Positions 8,184-17,555 of a stretch of 64,000 nt of DNA are shown here, piece after piece (position 1 is the first letter of the stretch; each line of letters starts with the position of its first letter). The notes beneath the pieces are model-generated. The model was not told the origin of the DNA and made no database searches. It saw only the letters and a list, made by a program, of their open reading frames with translations. Origin of the DNA: Rubripirellula sp. (lineage in GTDB: Bacteria; Planctomycetota; Planctomycetia; Pirellulales; Pirellulaceae). Location: contig JAQWPZ010000065.1 of NCBI GenBank assembly GCA_029245125.1, forward strand, positions 1-64,000, written 5' to 3'. The position numbers and the translations under genes are program-made.

Positions 8184-9266
8184 TCAATCGATCATGTCGC
8201 CGCGCAACTGATCGCGGTCGTACTCGATTAACGCGTCAGTAACGGGAGCCACATCACCGGCAATGATTTGATCGAGTTTGTAGATCGTCAAATTAATGCG
8301 GTGGTCGGTCAGACGATTCTGAGGAAAGTTGTAGGTACGAATCCGCTGACTACGGTCTCCCGACCCGATCAAGCCCTTCCGTTGCTCGGCCTGCTTGGCG
8401 GCTTCCTCTTCGCGCTTCTGCTCATAAATCCTTGCCTTCAACACACGAAGTGCCTTGGCGAGGTTCTTGTGCTGACTCTTTTCATCCTGACACTGCACGA
8501 CGATTCCGGTCTCATGGTGCGTCAATCGAATCGCGGATTCGGTTTTATTAACGTGCTGGCCACCTGGCCCTGAGGCACCAAATTTATCGACTCGATAATC
8601 ATCAGCTTTCAGTTCAACTTCGACATCCTCTGGCTCAGGCATCACTGCGACGGTCGCCGCCGATGTATGCACACGACCCTGTGTCTCCGTTTCCGGGACT
8701 CGCTGCACGCGGTGGCCGCCCGATTCATATTGAAGATCGCGGAAGACATTCTCGCCTTCCATCGTCAACGTGATCTCTTTGAAACCGCCCATTTCAGTCG
8801 GACTGGCATCCATCACTTCCGTTTTCCAACGACGATGCTCCGCATAGCGACGATACATCTCGTACAAGTCGCGAGCAAACAGTGCCGCTTCGTCACCGCC
8901 GGTCCCAGCGCGGATTTCCATCACGCAGCGAGTTCGGTGGCTATCCTCACCACCCACGGTTAACGAAAGCAATTCTTCCCACAACTCTTCGCGGTGAGAT
9001 CGAAGCGCCTCGATCTCGCCCTCCGCCATTTCACGCTCTTCAGGATCCTCGGCAGCTTCAGCCATCTCCTTGCAGCCACGGATTTCATCCGTCAGCTTTT
9101 TGAACTCACGGTATTTATTAGCAACCTTTGCTAATCCGCCATGTTCGCGAGCTGCAGCACTCATCCGTGCGCTGTCACCCTGAACCGCCGGATCAGCCAT
9201 GTCGCTTTCAAGCTGCTCAAATCGGTGCAGCTTTTCTTCGAGCGTGTCGCGAATCGATGAGCTCAT
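8184..9266 (-). CDS. prfA: Peptide chain release factor 1
   Basis: Recognises UAA and UAG stop codons on the ribosome and triggers peptide release. At 360 residues it has the same length as the E. coli protein. The GGQ loop reads [20 protein letters not shown], and the codon-recognition segment reads [16 protein letters not shown]. There PET fits the PxT tripeptide of RF1, as opposed to the SPF of RF2. The tail [15 protein letters not shown] is typical. It is first in a prfA-prmC unit; the terminator after rpmE just upstream separates the two transcripts. Confidence 0.97.
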   Translation of the reverse strand: MSSSIRDTLEEKLHRFEQLESDMADPAVQGDSARMSAAAREHGGLAKVANKYREFKKLTDEIRGCKEMAEAAEDPEEREMAEGEIEALRSHREELWEELLSLTVGGEDSHRTRCVMEIRAGTGGDEAALFARDLYEMYRRYAEHRRWKTEVMDASPTEMGGFKEITLTMEGENVFRDLQYESGGHRVQRVPETETQGRVHTSAATVAVMPEPEDVEVELKADDYRVDKFGASGPGGQHVNKTESAIRLTHHETGIVVQCQDEKSQHKNLAKALRVLKARIYEQKREEEAAKQAEQRKGLIGSGDRSQRIRTYNFPQNRLTDHRINLTIYKLDQIIAGDVAPVTDALIEYDRDQLRGDMID

Positions 9267-9311
9267 CGAGGTTCCAACGTCCCAACCATGGAAACAGTTT
9301 GCCAGTACTTA

Positions 9312-9354
9312 CAAAAACAGCCGCCACGGTCGGTGGGTGGAGACCGTGCGGCTG
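9312..9354 (-). terminator. Intrinsic terminator after rpmE
   Basis: On the minus strand a stem formed by CAGCCGCACGGTC (9354 to 9342) pairs with GACCGTGGCGGCTG (9331 to 9318) with one bulged base and a loop of about 10 bases, followed directly by TTTTTGT. It begins 25 bases after the rpmE stop and ends before prfA, so it probably insulates the ribosomal protein gene from the release factor genes. Confidence 0.85.
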
Positions 9355-9379
9355 AGTTAGGTCGCTTCGAAAGAAAAAA

Positions 9380-9616
9380 CTACTTCTTCTTGCTCTTGCT
9401 AGCCAAACTGCCATACGTTCCGGCAGCAAATTTCTTCTGAAACTTGTCGATCCGCCCAGCAGTATCAACGTATTTCAGCTTGCCGGTGTAAAAAGGATGA
9501 CATTGATTGCAAATATCAATCTTGAGCTCGGAACGTACGCTCCGAGTAGTGAACTTGTTGCCACAACCACAGGTCACCGTGGTCTCTTGGTAATTCGGGT
9601 GGATGCCGTCTCTCAT
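9380..9616 (-). CDS. rpmE: 50S ribosomal protein L31
   Basis: Ribosomal large-subunit protein of the zinc-binding (C+) type. The 78-residue form starts at [10 protein letters not shown], the conserved L31 N-terminus; a longer frame upstream adds 26 residues unlike L31. Zinc ligands are visible as CGCG near residue 16 and CNQCH about 20 residues later. The typical HPFYTGK and the Lys-rich tail follow. The gene has its own intrinsic terminator. Confidence 0.96.
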   Translation of the reverse strand: MRDGIHPNYQETTVTCGCGNKFTTRSVRSELKIDICNQCHPFYTGKLKYVDTAGRIDKFQKKFAAGTYGSLASKSKKK

Positions 9617-9706
9617 CGTTCTTGTCTTTTCACGCCTGGGGAAAGGGATCCTGGCTTGGTACAGGATCTGGGAGCCCCGCAATGTACGCAACACAGGCCC
9701 CCTTGT

Positions 9707-10663
9707 TCAAGTGGCATCGTTCTCATTCCGTCTCCACCGCTGGGCGATCAGCGTATCTAACGCTAATTGCCCAACGTGATAAATCAGCATCGGCACCACA
9801 CTCACACCGCAATCAATGGCGATTTGAAGGCCAACCATCAGTGTTTTCTGGCTTCCTGAAATCCCGACCGCGATCTGTCGAGCCCGGCTCATCCCGAGTG
9901 AGCGGGATGCAAATACCCCGAAAGCGAGAGCCGACAAGTGAATCCCCAAAACCGTGACCAGTAGGCAAAATCCAGCCCACCAGGACGGACGATCACTAAC
10001 AACAGGGGAATCGAGTGTGGTGACACCGCTCGCTGCGGCGCCCAATAAAACCATCACAAGTATCCCGAGTTGGGCCAAAACGGAGAGCTGGCCCCGATAT
10101 CGATCCGCCCACCCCCGGCATCCCATCCGTCTCATGAACTGGGCCACAACCAAGGGAGCCACGACTAATAAACTGAGCTTTTTAAACTGAGAAATAGCGT
10201 CGATTTGAACCTGTTCTGACAAAACCAGCCAAATCCCGCAGGGCACCACCACCACGCAGGCCAAGTTGGTGACCACCGTGGTCATCATCGAAACCGAATC
10301 GTCCCCACCCGCCTTCCGCGTCCAGACCGAGGCTCCCGCGAGGGTACAGGGCACCATCGCAGCGACGAACAATCCGCCATACATCGACTCAGGCAACCAC
10401 CAAACCGCCGGTAAAGCCAACAACGGCACGATCAAGAGATTGATTCCAATTGCAAGAACTGCCGGACGGGGATTGGCCAAACTGCGGCGGATCGTTTCTG
10501 CTCGCAAGGTCACCCCCATCGCCCAAATCACCGTCAGCATCACCCCGCCACGAATCCACGACGGCTGTAACCACGGCTGCAATGGCTCGGCTGCCAAATA
10601 GCCCGTCACAAAGCAAACCGCCAAAGCGGTCAAAAACCAATGTTTTGTGAGCGCTGCCCACAT
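9707..10663 (-). CDS. SBF-like (bile acid:sodium symporter family) membrane transporter
   Basis: The 318-residue protein has about ten hydrophobic segments. It carries family landmarks of the SBF-like branch, with a mid-protein MVPCTLAGASVWTRKAGGD and the C-terminal FSG-type motif GISGSQKTLMVGLQIA, where the crossing helices of the bile acid:sodium symporter fold meet. It probably moves an organic anion with sodium across the cytoplasmic membrane; the substrate cannot be read from the sequence. It lies 90 bases upstream of rpmE on the same strand but shows no functional link to it. Confidence 0.82.
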   Translation of the reverse strand: MWAALTKHWFLTALAVCFVTGYLAAEPLQPWLQPSWIRGGVMLTVIWAMGVTLRAETIRRSLANPRPAVLAIGINLLIVPLLALPAVWWLPESMYGGLFVAAMVPCTLAGASVWTRKAGGDDSVSMMTTVVTNLACVVVVPCGIWLVLSEQVQIDAISQFKKLSLLVVAPLVVAQFMRRMGCRGWADRYRGQLSVLAQLGILVMVLLGAAASGVTTLDSPVVSDRPSWWAGFCLLVTVLGIHLSALAFGVFASRSLGMSRARQIAVGISGSQKTLMVGLQIAIDCGVSVVPMLIYHVGQLALDTLIAQRWRRNENDAT

Positions 10664-10786
10664 CGTGCATTTCCCCTAAACGGCCTATCGGTGGAGCGGC
10701 GTTCGGCTCTAAGATCGCGGCGCTTCTGGAGTGATCAGCCCCGGCAACGCTAGCATAGCCGAAGTTTTCGTCACTCCCGCCGATGC

Positions 10787-10794
10787 AGGAAGGG
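10787..10794 (+). promoter_or_regulatory. Strong ribosome binding site fixing the start at 10800
   Basis: AGGAAGGG lies five bases before the ATG at 10800. It favours this start over the in-frame codon at 10731. Confidence 0.75.
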
Positions 10795-10799
10795 ACTTC

Positions 10800-12143
10800 A
10801 TGCACGAACGAACGCAGCGAGCGGTCTCGCGGCTGATGTTCGTTTTCTGCTGCGCGGTCCCCACAGCGATCACTTTCTGCTGCGTGATGGTCACTTGGAC
10901 CCCCTGGTATCACGCAAGTTGCCTGAGGCAGATGGAGCGGGACCTCTCCGATGCGACTGGCCTGGTCGTTCAATTACAAGATCTCGACCGCACCGCCCCC
11001 GGGGCGTGGGATCTCCATGGAGTCGAACTGATCGACCCCGAGACCAATCGTGAAGTCGCCAGAGTGCGCAAAATTCAATGGGCAAGCGAAAACGGCGAAG
11101 CATCGCTACTGCTGCACCAACCAGAATTGGAGTCAAGTCAACTCAAGCAGACTTGGCGTTTGCTGCACGACCGCTGGCTTTGTGGTCCTCTTGCTACCCG
11201 AACTTCTTTAACGGTGGCAGGCAATGACCTCACGATTCACAGCCAATTCGGATCGATGACCCTCCGCGACGTCGATGCCTGGATTCGACCCGAGGACAAC
11301 AGCATTGAAGCAACGATTCGAGGCTTGCCCGCTTCGTCGCACTCAGAAGTCCCGCTGCAACTCACGGTACGTCGAGACCGCAGTGGAGAAATCCCCTCGA
11401 CACAATGGCAGCTCGACTCGGGCGGCACCCCCCTGCCCTGCTCTGCTCTCTCCGAGTACCTCCCACTCATGGCGGGACTGGGAAGTGAGGCAATGTTCAG
11501 CGGGACCATCGCGTGGCGGCAAAATCAAAACGAATGGTCGATCGATCTCGGCGGTTCTCGTTTTGAAAACGTCTCGCTGGACCGACTATTTGAACAACAC
11601 GCTCATCGGCTCTCCGGAAAAGCCGATCTTCAGTTGGATCGATGTCGCATCGATCCAACGCAACGTCGCAGTGATATCGCGGGATCGATTCGAGCCCGCA
11701 ATGGATCAATTGGGCGATCTCTTTTGGCAGCCGCACAACAAAACCTAGCCATCAACATTCGGCTTCCCGAACAGATCAATCAAACACCCGGCGATATTCC
11801 ATTCGATCGCATCGCGATTGGTTTCAATCTGAACAATACCCAATTGATGCTAAGTGGCATCTGTCGCAACGAGCCTGGCTACGAAAGTTACCCAGCAGGT
11901 GTCGTGATGCTGCTGGACGGATTGCCCTTGGCGACGTCAACTGATGCAACGCTACCCGCACTGAGCGTCCTGACGGCAATTGCGCCGACCCACAGTGTCC
12001 CAGTCCCGGTATCGAGTCAAACACAAGCGTTGATGAACATCTTCATTCCGCCTAGCCGCCCACTACCAACCGGTGAGGCATACCCGCCAAGAATTCGATC
12101 TGCCAAAAACTGGACCGCTGGGCCGACTCTCGTGCAGCCTTAG
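10800..12143 (+). CDS. Membrane-anchored protein of unknown function, faintly AsmA-like
   Basis: The start is placed at the ATG at 10800, which has AGGAAGGG five bases upstream and leads into one membrane anchor (about residues 12-34, VSRLMFVFCCAVPTAITFCC). A longer frame begins 69 bases earlier without such a site. The remaining 400 residues are predicted to be outside the membrane and rich in beta strands, with alternating hydrophobic repeats such as LDLGG-type and LSGKADLQLDRC segments, reminiscent of AsmA/TamB-type envelope proteins. I do not recognise it securely. It is a single-gene unit, convergent with ccsBA. Confidence 0.7.
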   Translation: MHERTQRAVSRLMFVFCCAVPTAITFCCVMVTWTPWYHASCLRQMERDLSDATGLVVQLQDLDRTAPGAWDLHGVELIDPETNREVARVRKIQWASENGEASLLLHQPELESSQLKQTWRLLHDRWLCGPLATRTSLTVAGNDLTIHSQFGSMTLRDVDAWIRPEDNSIEATIRGLPASSHSEVPLQLTVRRDRSGEIPSTQWQLDSGGTPLPCSALSEYLPLMAGLGSEAMFSGTIAWRQNQNEWSIDLGGSRFENVSLDRLFEQHAHRLSGKADLQLDRCRIDPTQRRSDIAGSIRARNGSIGRSLLAAAQQNLAINIRLPEQINQTPGDIPFDRIAIGFNLNNTQLMLSGICRNEPGYESYPAGVVMLLDGLPLATSTDATLPALSVLTAIAPTHSVPVPVSSQTQALMNIFIPPSRPLPTGEAYPPRIRSAKNWTAGPTLVQP

Positions 12144-12260
12144 TTCAGCCCAATGGTGCTTGCGAATGCCTGTGGGGCAAAACGTCGAAGCAATGCCTTC
12201 GCGTCACCACGGGCACCTCCCCCCGGTAACGCGACTACAAACGACTTGCCGTCAGCAGCC

Positions 12261-15200
12261 TCAGGTGGCTTGGTCCGAGAAGCCGATCCGCAAATACCGG
12301 AGCCCGCCGTCGATGATCAAGATGGCGAATTGCGACCCGATGAAAATCGTCAGCCACATCAAGACGCCCTGGGTAAATCCGTAACTGTGCAGGCCGATCC
12401 CTAACTCATTGGTTCCAAACCAGCTCCAAGCGGTCACGACATTGCCTCCGATGGCGAGCGCTGCGAATCCTCGCGGCCCTACCATGCCATCCCACCTGGC
12501 ATGCAACATCAATGCGTTCCAGATGACAATTAACAAGGCACCGTTTTCTTTTGGATCCCAGCCCCAAAAACGCCCCCAGCTGTCATCAGCCCAGAGTCCG
12601 CCCAAAACAGTCCCGACAAAGCTGAACAAGATTCCGAAACAGGCAGCTCCGTAGCAACAACGATAAAGATCCCGCAACAAGCCTTTCCGCCCACCGAACC
12701 AACCGATGGCCAAATAAGCGATTCCGACGGTACCTGCCATCAGCGTCGCCACATAGCCGAGCGTTACGCTGATGACATGGGTGGCCAGCCAAAACTGCGT
12801 ATCGAGAACTGCCTGCAGCACAGGCATGGTATCACCCGTATTCAAGCCGTAAGCGACCAACAGCGTTAAGACACCCGAAGCGGATGCGACAACGTTACCA
12901 ATCCCGTAACGGAAGATCCTTTCAAAGACCAATCCAAACAAGACCGCCGCCCAGCCGATGAAGACGGCTGAGGAATAGATATTGATCACTGGAGCCCGCC
13001 CAGTAATGACGATCCGACAAGCAATCGCAACGGTGTGAATCAAAAGAGTGAATACCAAAGCGGCCCAGACGGCTTGCCGTAATCGCGGCAAGTCGGCAGC
13101 GAAGCAAACGAGGCCCAACACAAGCGTGATCAAGTACATCACCATCGCCACGCCGGTTGGCCATTGCGATTCAAGCCATCGCTCCATCGACACCAAACGC
13201 ATGTCGAATCCGGGCACAGAATAGCTCTGAACTTTCTCCAAGTACTGATCAACCGCGGCATTGAACGCTTCAGCATCGCGATCCCCATAGCTGGTAATCA
13301 TGTCAGAAAATTCTTCAACACCCGCCAGTGGCTCAACCGAGTCGCCCCCCGCAACTTGCTTTTCGAGAGAGCTGAGCACTGCGGGACCGAAAGACGACCA
13401 ATCAGGATCATCTGCAGCAGCTTTGGAAACCTCCGCAGATGGTGGAATAATCCTAGGCGCCTGCATTTGTTGAAGTGCATCCATTCTTCGCCGCAGAGAT
13501 CGCATCGCAACGACCACTCGCATCTCCGGATCGACTCCGGGGAACATCTTCGCGAATTCGTCGGCAGGTATATCCTCAGGCGTCGGCAACTCAAAACAGG
13601 CCGACGCCAACGTGTACTCACGAGTACGGCTATCGAGTTCCAGCAATTTGCGTTCTTTGAAGGTCTGATCACGGAGTGGCTTCTTGCTCTGGACGACCGC
13701 TTCCACCGTCTTGACGACTCGACCCCAGTTCTTGCTGATCTCATCGAGCGAATAGAGCTTGCTCTTACGACGCTCCAGCCCCAATTCACTACGGACCTCC
13801 TCTGCATCAATCCGGAACATCGGCAGGAATCTCAACTCGCGTGACGCGGTAGCGACTTCCATCAACCAATGCATTGCGGACAGCTTATCTCGAGAAGAAG
13901 CATCTTGCCCCGCTCCCAAAACTCGCTTCTGCATCGCCCCCGGAGCCGAATCAAGCGGCAAACTTTCCTTGGCACTAATTGCCTTGAGTGTTTGCCTTGC
14001 ATATGCATCCAATGGCATCACGCGACCGCGGTACTGGGTCGGTATTTTGCCAGCCGCATACAGATCAAACTGTTCGACTCGCGTCGCTGGCTGCAGGTTG
14101 AACATCAATGCCTGCCAGGGCACGAGCATGTAAACCGCCAACAACAAGAAACCACCCAAGGTGACAAAAAATGGACCGCGAGACGCTACGCGGCCATCGG
14201 CATCCAGCAAGACAGATGACTCGTTTCGAGTTTCCCGCTCGCGGCGACTCAGAAAACGGGTCAGTGTTCCCATGAAGTGAACCAACATACCCAAGGCCGT
14301 GATACTGCACGCGACATACGGAATCAACCAACCAGAGTTACGCACGACCTGAATCCCAGTCATCTCCTTCCCACTACGCAGGGGTGTGTAGTTGGACTGG
14401 TAAAAAGTTTCTCCTCGATATCGCAATGGATTATTCATCCAGACGCGTTCTTTTCGATCTTCGCCCGTTTGGGGATCAACGATTCGGATGAACGAGGAAT
14501 AATCACGAGGTGTGTCGGTACCGCTGTAATCGACACGGCGAACGTCCTCCAGTTGAACCCAGTAGGGCTTTACCTCACGATGAAACTTCAAGCCGATGTC
14601 GTAATCAGTGTCGGCGATCGTCACGGTATCGAAGATGTCCGTCTCTTTGGAATCGGGAACCAACATTTCGCGGTCCGACAGCGATTGACTGATCAAGAAT
14701 GTTCCATAACTTTCGCCTGATTCCCGGTCAATTAGTTCGACGTAGGCGGACGCAAGATTCATCGCGCTGTCGGTGCCGCCCGACTTACTCATCTCGGCTG
14801 CCCGAACTTCCAAGCCGACACCCTTGGTGGCGAGATTATCTCGGCCGACATCCTTAATCGTAGAGTTCTCGTAGAAAGCAACGACCCGCACGTTCGCCGG
14901 CAAGGCTGGATCATTAATCACGTCACCTGACGCAGCAGCCTGACGCAATCTTGAACCAGGGATCGGGATCACTTTCTCACTATCGTCAAGCCGCTCGATG
15001 AATGTCATTTCGATGGCATCCAAGTTCAAGAGCGTGTTGCTTGACTCACCTTCGACGAGGCTCAATCGTTGCTCTAGCTGGCGATCACCGAACGCAAATT
15101 GTCCGACCATCAGCAATCCGACACCCAAGTGCAGCAACACATTGCCACCCTGTTTGTCAAACACCAACAAACATCCGACCATCAAAATCACGCCTGCTCC

Positions 15201-15905
15201 GAGACCCTTGGTCAATTGCCAAACGATCCGCAAGCCCGGGTCGCCGATCCGAAAACCGGACATCAACGCATAGATCACGAATAAGCCGATCGCGAGGGCG
15301 GATGCGTAACTGATCATCGCGAGCGTGGAATGCCGAACTCGTCGTCCGACGAATCCAAAAGCGAACGCAAGCACGGTTAGGGCAGCCAATAAAGATGCCC
15401 ACAATGACGAATAACTCATTGGAGGCGTCCCTTGCAGACCGTCGCTGCTATGCCCCGCCACAACAACAATCCCGGTGACGATCGTTCCGAGGACCAAGCA
15501 GGCGATTCCCCCAATCAGTTTGCTGCCGCTAGTGTGAATCCTGAATCGAGTCGTCTTTGCGGCCAGCAAATTGACCATCAACAAGAAACCGATCAATGCC
15601 CCGCCCGGGAAAGGGATCACGCCGGGATAGGGCTCTGAATGAGGAAAGAAAGCTTGTGGAAAAAAGTCGTCCAGATGCATCGGTGCAATCCAAGACAAGA
15701 AATAACGCTGTTTGACTTCAAACATGTTCATTTCGTCTTGCGCCAGTGTCCCGACTAGCACCGTTATCAGTGACAAAGCGAACAACGTCACCGTCAACTT
15801 GAGCGACCCCAAAGATTGAAGCGCTCGGAAGGCGTAGGCACCCAACGTTCCATGCTCTGATGATGAATCGCTTCGCTGGGCGGGATTAGAAGCAACGGTT
15901 GCCAT
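12261..15905 (-). CDS. CcsBA-type cytochrome c biogenesis protein (ResB-CcsA fusion)
   Basis: System II cytochrome c synthase that exports haem and attaches it to CXXCH motifs outside the membrane. The 1214-residue protein is a single-chain fusion. The N-terminal ResB/CcsB part (about 1-560) has the first membrane helices near residues 30-50, then a large extracytoplasmic ResB domain. A membrane segment near 590-610 is followed by about 300 soluble residues that include PTQYRGRVMPLDAYARQTL. The C-terminal CcsA/ResC part (about 920-1214) carries the WWD motif as WGRFWGWDPKENGAL near residue 1110, plus conserved His residues nearby. It follows a lipoprotein gene by 65 bases. Its clients would include the dihaem lipoprotein and the DUF1549 protein in this window. 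Confidence 0.93.
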   Translation of the reverse strand: MATVASNPAQRSDSSSEHGTLGAYAFRALQSLGSLKLTVTLFALSLITVLVGTLAQDEMNMFEVKQRYFLSWIAPMHLDDFFPQAFFPHSEPYPGVIPFPGGALIGFLLMVNLLAAKTTRFRIHTSGSKLIGGIACLVLGTIVTGIVVVAGHSSDGLQGTPPMSYSSLWASLLAALTVLAFAFGFVGRRVRHSTLAMISYASALAIGLFVIYALMSGFRIGDPGLRIVWQLTKGLGAGVILMVGCLLVFDKQGGNVLLHLGVGLLMVGQFAFGDRQLEQRLSLVEGESSNTLLNLDAIEMTFIERLDDSEKVIPIPGSRLRQAAASGDVINDPALPANVRVVAFYENSTIKDVGRDNLATKGVGLEVRAAEMSKSGGTDSAMNLASAYVELIDRESGESYGTFLISQSLSDREMLVPDSKETDIFDTVTIADTDYDIGLKFHREVKPYWVQLEDVRRVDYSGTDTPRDYSSFIRIVDPQTGEDRKERVWMNNPLRYRGETFYQSNYTPLRSGKEMTGIQVVRNSGWLIPYVACSITALGMLVHFMGTLTRFLSRRERETRNESSVLLDADGRVASRGPFFVTLGGFLLLAVYMLVPWQALMFNLQPATRVEQFDLYAAGKIPTQYRGRVMPLDAYARQTLKAISAKESLPLDSAPGAMQKRVLGAGQDASSRDKLSAMHWLMEVATASRELRFLPMFRIDAEEVRSELGLERRKSKLYSLDEISKNWGRVVKTVEAVVQSKKPLRDQTFKERKLLELDSRTREYTLASACFELPTPEDIPADEFAKMFPGVDPEMRVVVAMRSLRRRMDALQQMQAPRIIPPSAEVSKAAADDPDWSSFGPAVLSSLEKQVAGGDSVEPLAGVEEFSDMITSYGDRDAEAFNAAVDQYLEKVQSYSVPGFDMRLVSMERWLESQWPTGVAMVMYLITLVLGLVCFAADLPRLRQAVWAALVFTLLIHTVAIACRIVITGRAPVINIYSSAVFIGWAAVLFGLVFERIFRYGIGNVVASASGVLTLLVAYGLNTGDTMPVLQAVLDTQFWLATHVISVTLGYVATLMAGTVGIAYLAIGWFGGRKGLLRDLYRCCYGAACFGILFSFVGTVLGGLWADDSWGRFWGWDPKENGALLIVIWNALMLHARWDGMVGPRGFAALAIGGNVVTAWSWFGTNELGIGLHSYGFTQGVLMWLTIFIGSQFAILIIDGGLRYLRIGFSDQAT

Positions 15906-15970
15906 GGTACGCTTTCCGGGGGGATGGCGAGGTTAGTCGAGAATTGGTTAATCGCTTCGAGAGCGAACCG

Positions 15971-17173
15971 CTACAGGTTGAGTTCAAGCGACTTCAAAAA
16001 TGCGGCGATATCGTCGGCTTGCTGGGAGACCGTTTCGGCAGGTCCCCTCATTATAATAAACAGGCTGAAACCGTCGTCTAGAGGAACGATCGTGGCATCG
16101 ATAATCGTCCCGCTGGAAGAGTCCTCTCCCGTCAGTAAGAACCGCTGCGCCGACCGACCGTCCACATCAATTTTTTGTGCGTCGGCAAGAGCCTTGTCCA
16201 CCACTTCGGCTGGAACTTCCCCCTCACGGACCTGACCGAGCCAACGAGCGACATTACCACGCAAGTCGCCGCCCGCAGGAATCACGGTCAATTCGGCTGC
16301 CGAATCCTCCGGCCCGACGCTAAATGCGGCCAGTCTCATGCTGGTCATCCGACCATCTCGCCACCCGTCAGGGAGGTCATATTTAAGTCGAGAATCGGCT
16401 ACTGCGGGGGAATCACCGGGGGGAGAACCACTTGGAGTAGCATTGCCGGCACGTGATTCCACGCGTTCCTGAACTTGTGGCGTTCCGATGGACCTACTTC
16501 CCAAAGACGGGTCGCCCATCATGGAGGGCAGTCCTGTATCTTCGGCCGGTGCCGTCGCAATCAAATCTACCCATACCGAGGGTGACTCGGCCGTTGCCAC
16601 GTCCAATGGACTGGCAGCCGCCCATTTGTCCTCTGAAGCAGGCAAACCCAACTGGCCGCGCCAACGGTTGACATTCATCTTGATTTGCTCGTCCCAGTCT
16701 GCCTGAAGACCGAGCTTGGAAACACTGATATTGAGCTGTTTATTGGCCAAATTGACATCGAGCGTCGCGAAACGCATTGGCTTTTCGCCCCCCCGCCGCC
16801 ACCCATCGGGAAGCGAGTCAAGCAGCGGCTCGCCAGCTTGAAATTCAATTGCCTGAACGAATTGGCGAAAATCCGACGCCAGCGATTCAACCTCCGATTC
16901 CGGCCCAGTGACCTTAAAAAACCAAGCTTGGTTGTCTTTCGGGACAATCGCAGCGAGCATTCGATCCCGCTCCGCCAGCAAAGCAGCGGGGACTGTGGTG
17001 GGCACGTCGTAGGGAACAATCGGTTCGGACTGAACACAACCGGGAAGGATCCCGATCATGACCAGCAAAAGGGCAGCGGCCCGAACACGACATTCATGGG
17101 CTGGCGACAAATAAGCTTCTGTGATGGAATTCAAGGGGCGACCGGCGGGCGAGGTGGGACCGGGAACGCTCAC
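15971..17173 (-). CDS. Lipoprotein with an internal duplication, linked to ccsBA
   Basis: I do not recognise this family. A lipoprotein signal is present (AAALLLVMIGILPGC), but the start is uncertain: the frame opens at GTG 17173, while a TTG at 17110 would give a more normal 25-residue signal. Neither has a good ribosome binding site. Two similar units are visible, each with LPDGWR, a strand pair ending in an aliphatic sequence, and a closing N-RW-GQ element (NVNRWRGQLG and NVARWLGQVR). They are separated by a Pro/Ser-rich linker. The protein should sit on the outer face of the membrane. Its position directly before ccsBA suggests a role near cytochrome maturation, but this is only context. 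Confidence 0.72.
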   Translation of the reverse strand: MSVPGPTSPAGRPLNSITEAYLSPAHECRVRAAALLLVMIGILPGCVQSEPIVPYDVPTTVPAALLAERDRMLAAIVPKDNQAWFFKVTGPESEVESLASDFRQFVQAIEFQAGEPLLDSLPDGWRRGGEKPMRFATLDVNLANKQLNISVSKLGLQADWDEQIKMNVNRWRGQLGLPASEDKWAAASPLDVATAESPSVWVDLIATAPAEDTGLPSMMGDPSLGSRSIGTPQVQERVESRAGNATPSGSPPGDSPAVADSRLKYDLPDGWRDGRMTSMRLAAFSVGPEDSAAELTVIPAGGDLRGNVARWLGQVREGEVPAEVVDKALADAQKIDVDGRSAQRFLLTGEDSSSGTIIDATIVPLDDGFSLFIIMRGPAETVSQQADDIAAFLKSLELNL

Positions 17174-17333
17174 AACACCGATGCGGCTGCAAACGTGGCG
17201 TCATTTCGGATGACTGCTACGAGATAATATATAACGTTCGCCCCATTGGTTCGCACCCGGCCTTAATTGACGCAGGGAATACGACTAATCGCCGGCGGCA
17301 GCAGACGCCAAGAAAAGTATCGCTGGAGCTGCC

Positions 17334-17390
17334 GGGGACCCAGCTCAAATACGGGGACCCAGCTCTGATACGGGGACCCAGCTCTGATAC
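17334..17390. repeat. Three tandem 19-bp units in a spacer
   Basis: GGGGACCCAGCTCTGATAC occurs at 17353-17371 and 17372-17390, and a near copy with CAA instead of CTG at 17334-17352. The surrounding spacer 17174-17555, about 380 bases between two minus-strand genes, has no supported gene. Its left end should carry the start region of the upstream lipoprotein gene and its right end the 3' end of the helix-turn-helix gene. Confidence 0.92.
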
Positions 17391-17555
17391 CGGCAAAACG
17401 CGTTCAGATGCCGATTCCGATCGATCGCCGAGTATTGACAGATAACAGCGACTAAATGGAACGCTGAGGCTGAATGCCCCAGCGTCGATCGACCCAGCTT
17501 CAATTCGATGCCAGATCTTCGGGATTCGCGTCCCTACTTCACTTGATCAGGGCGA

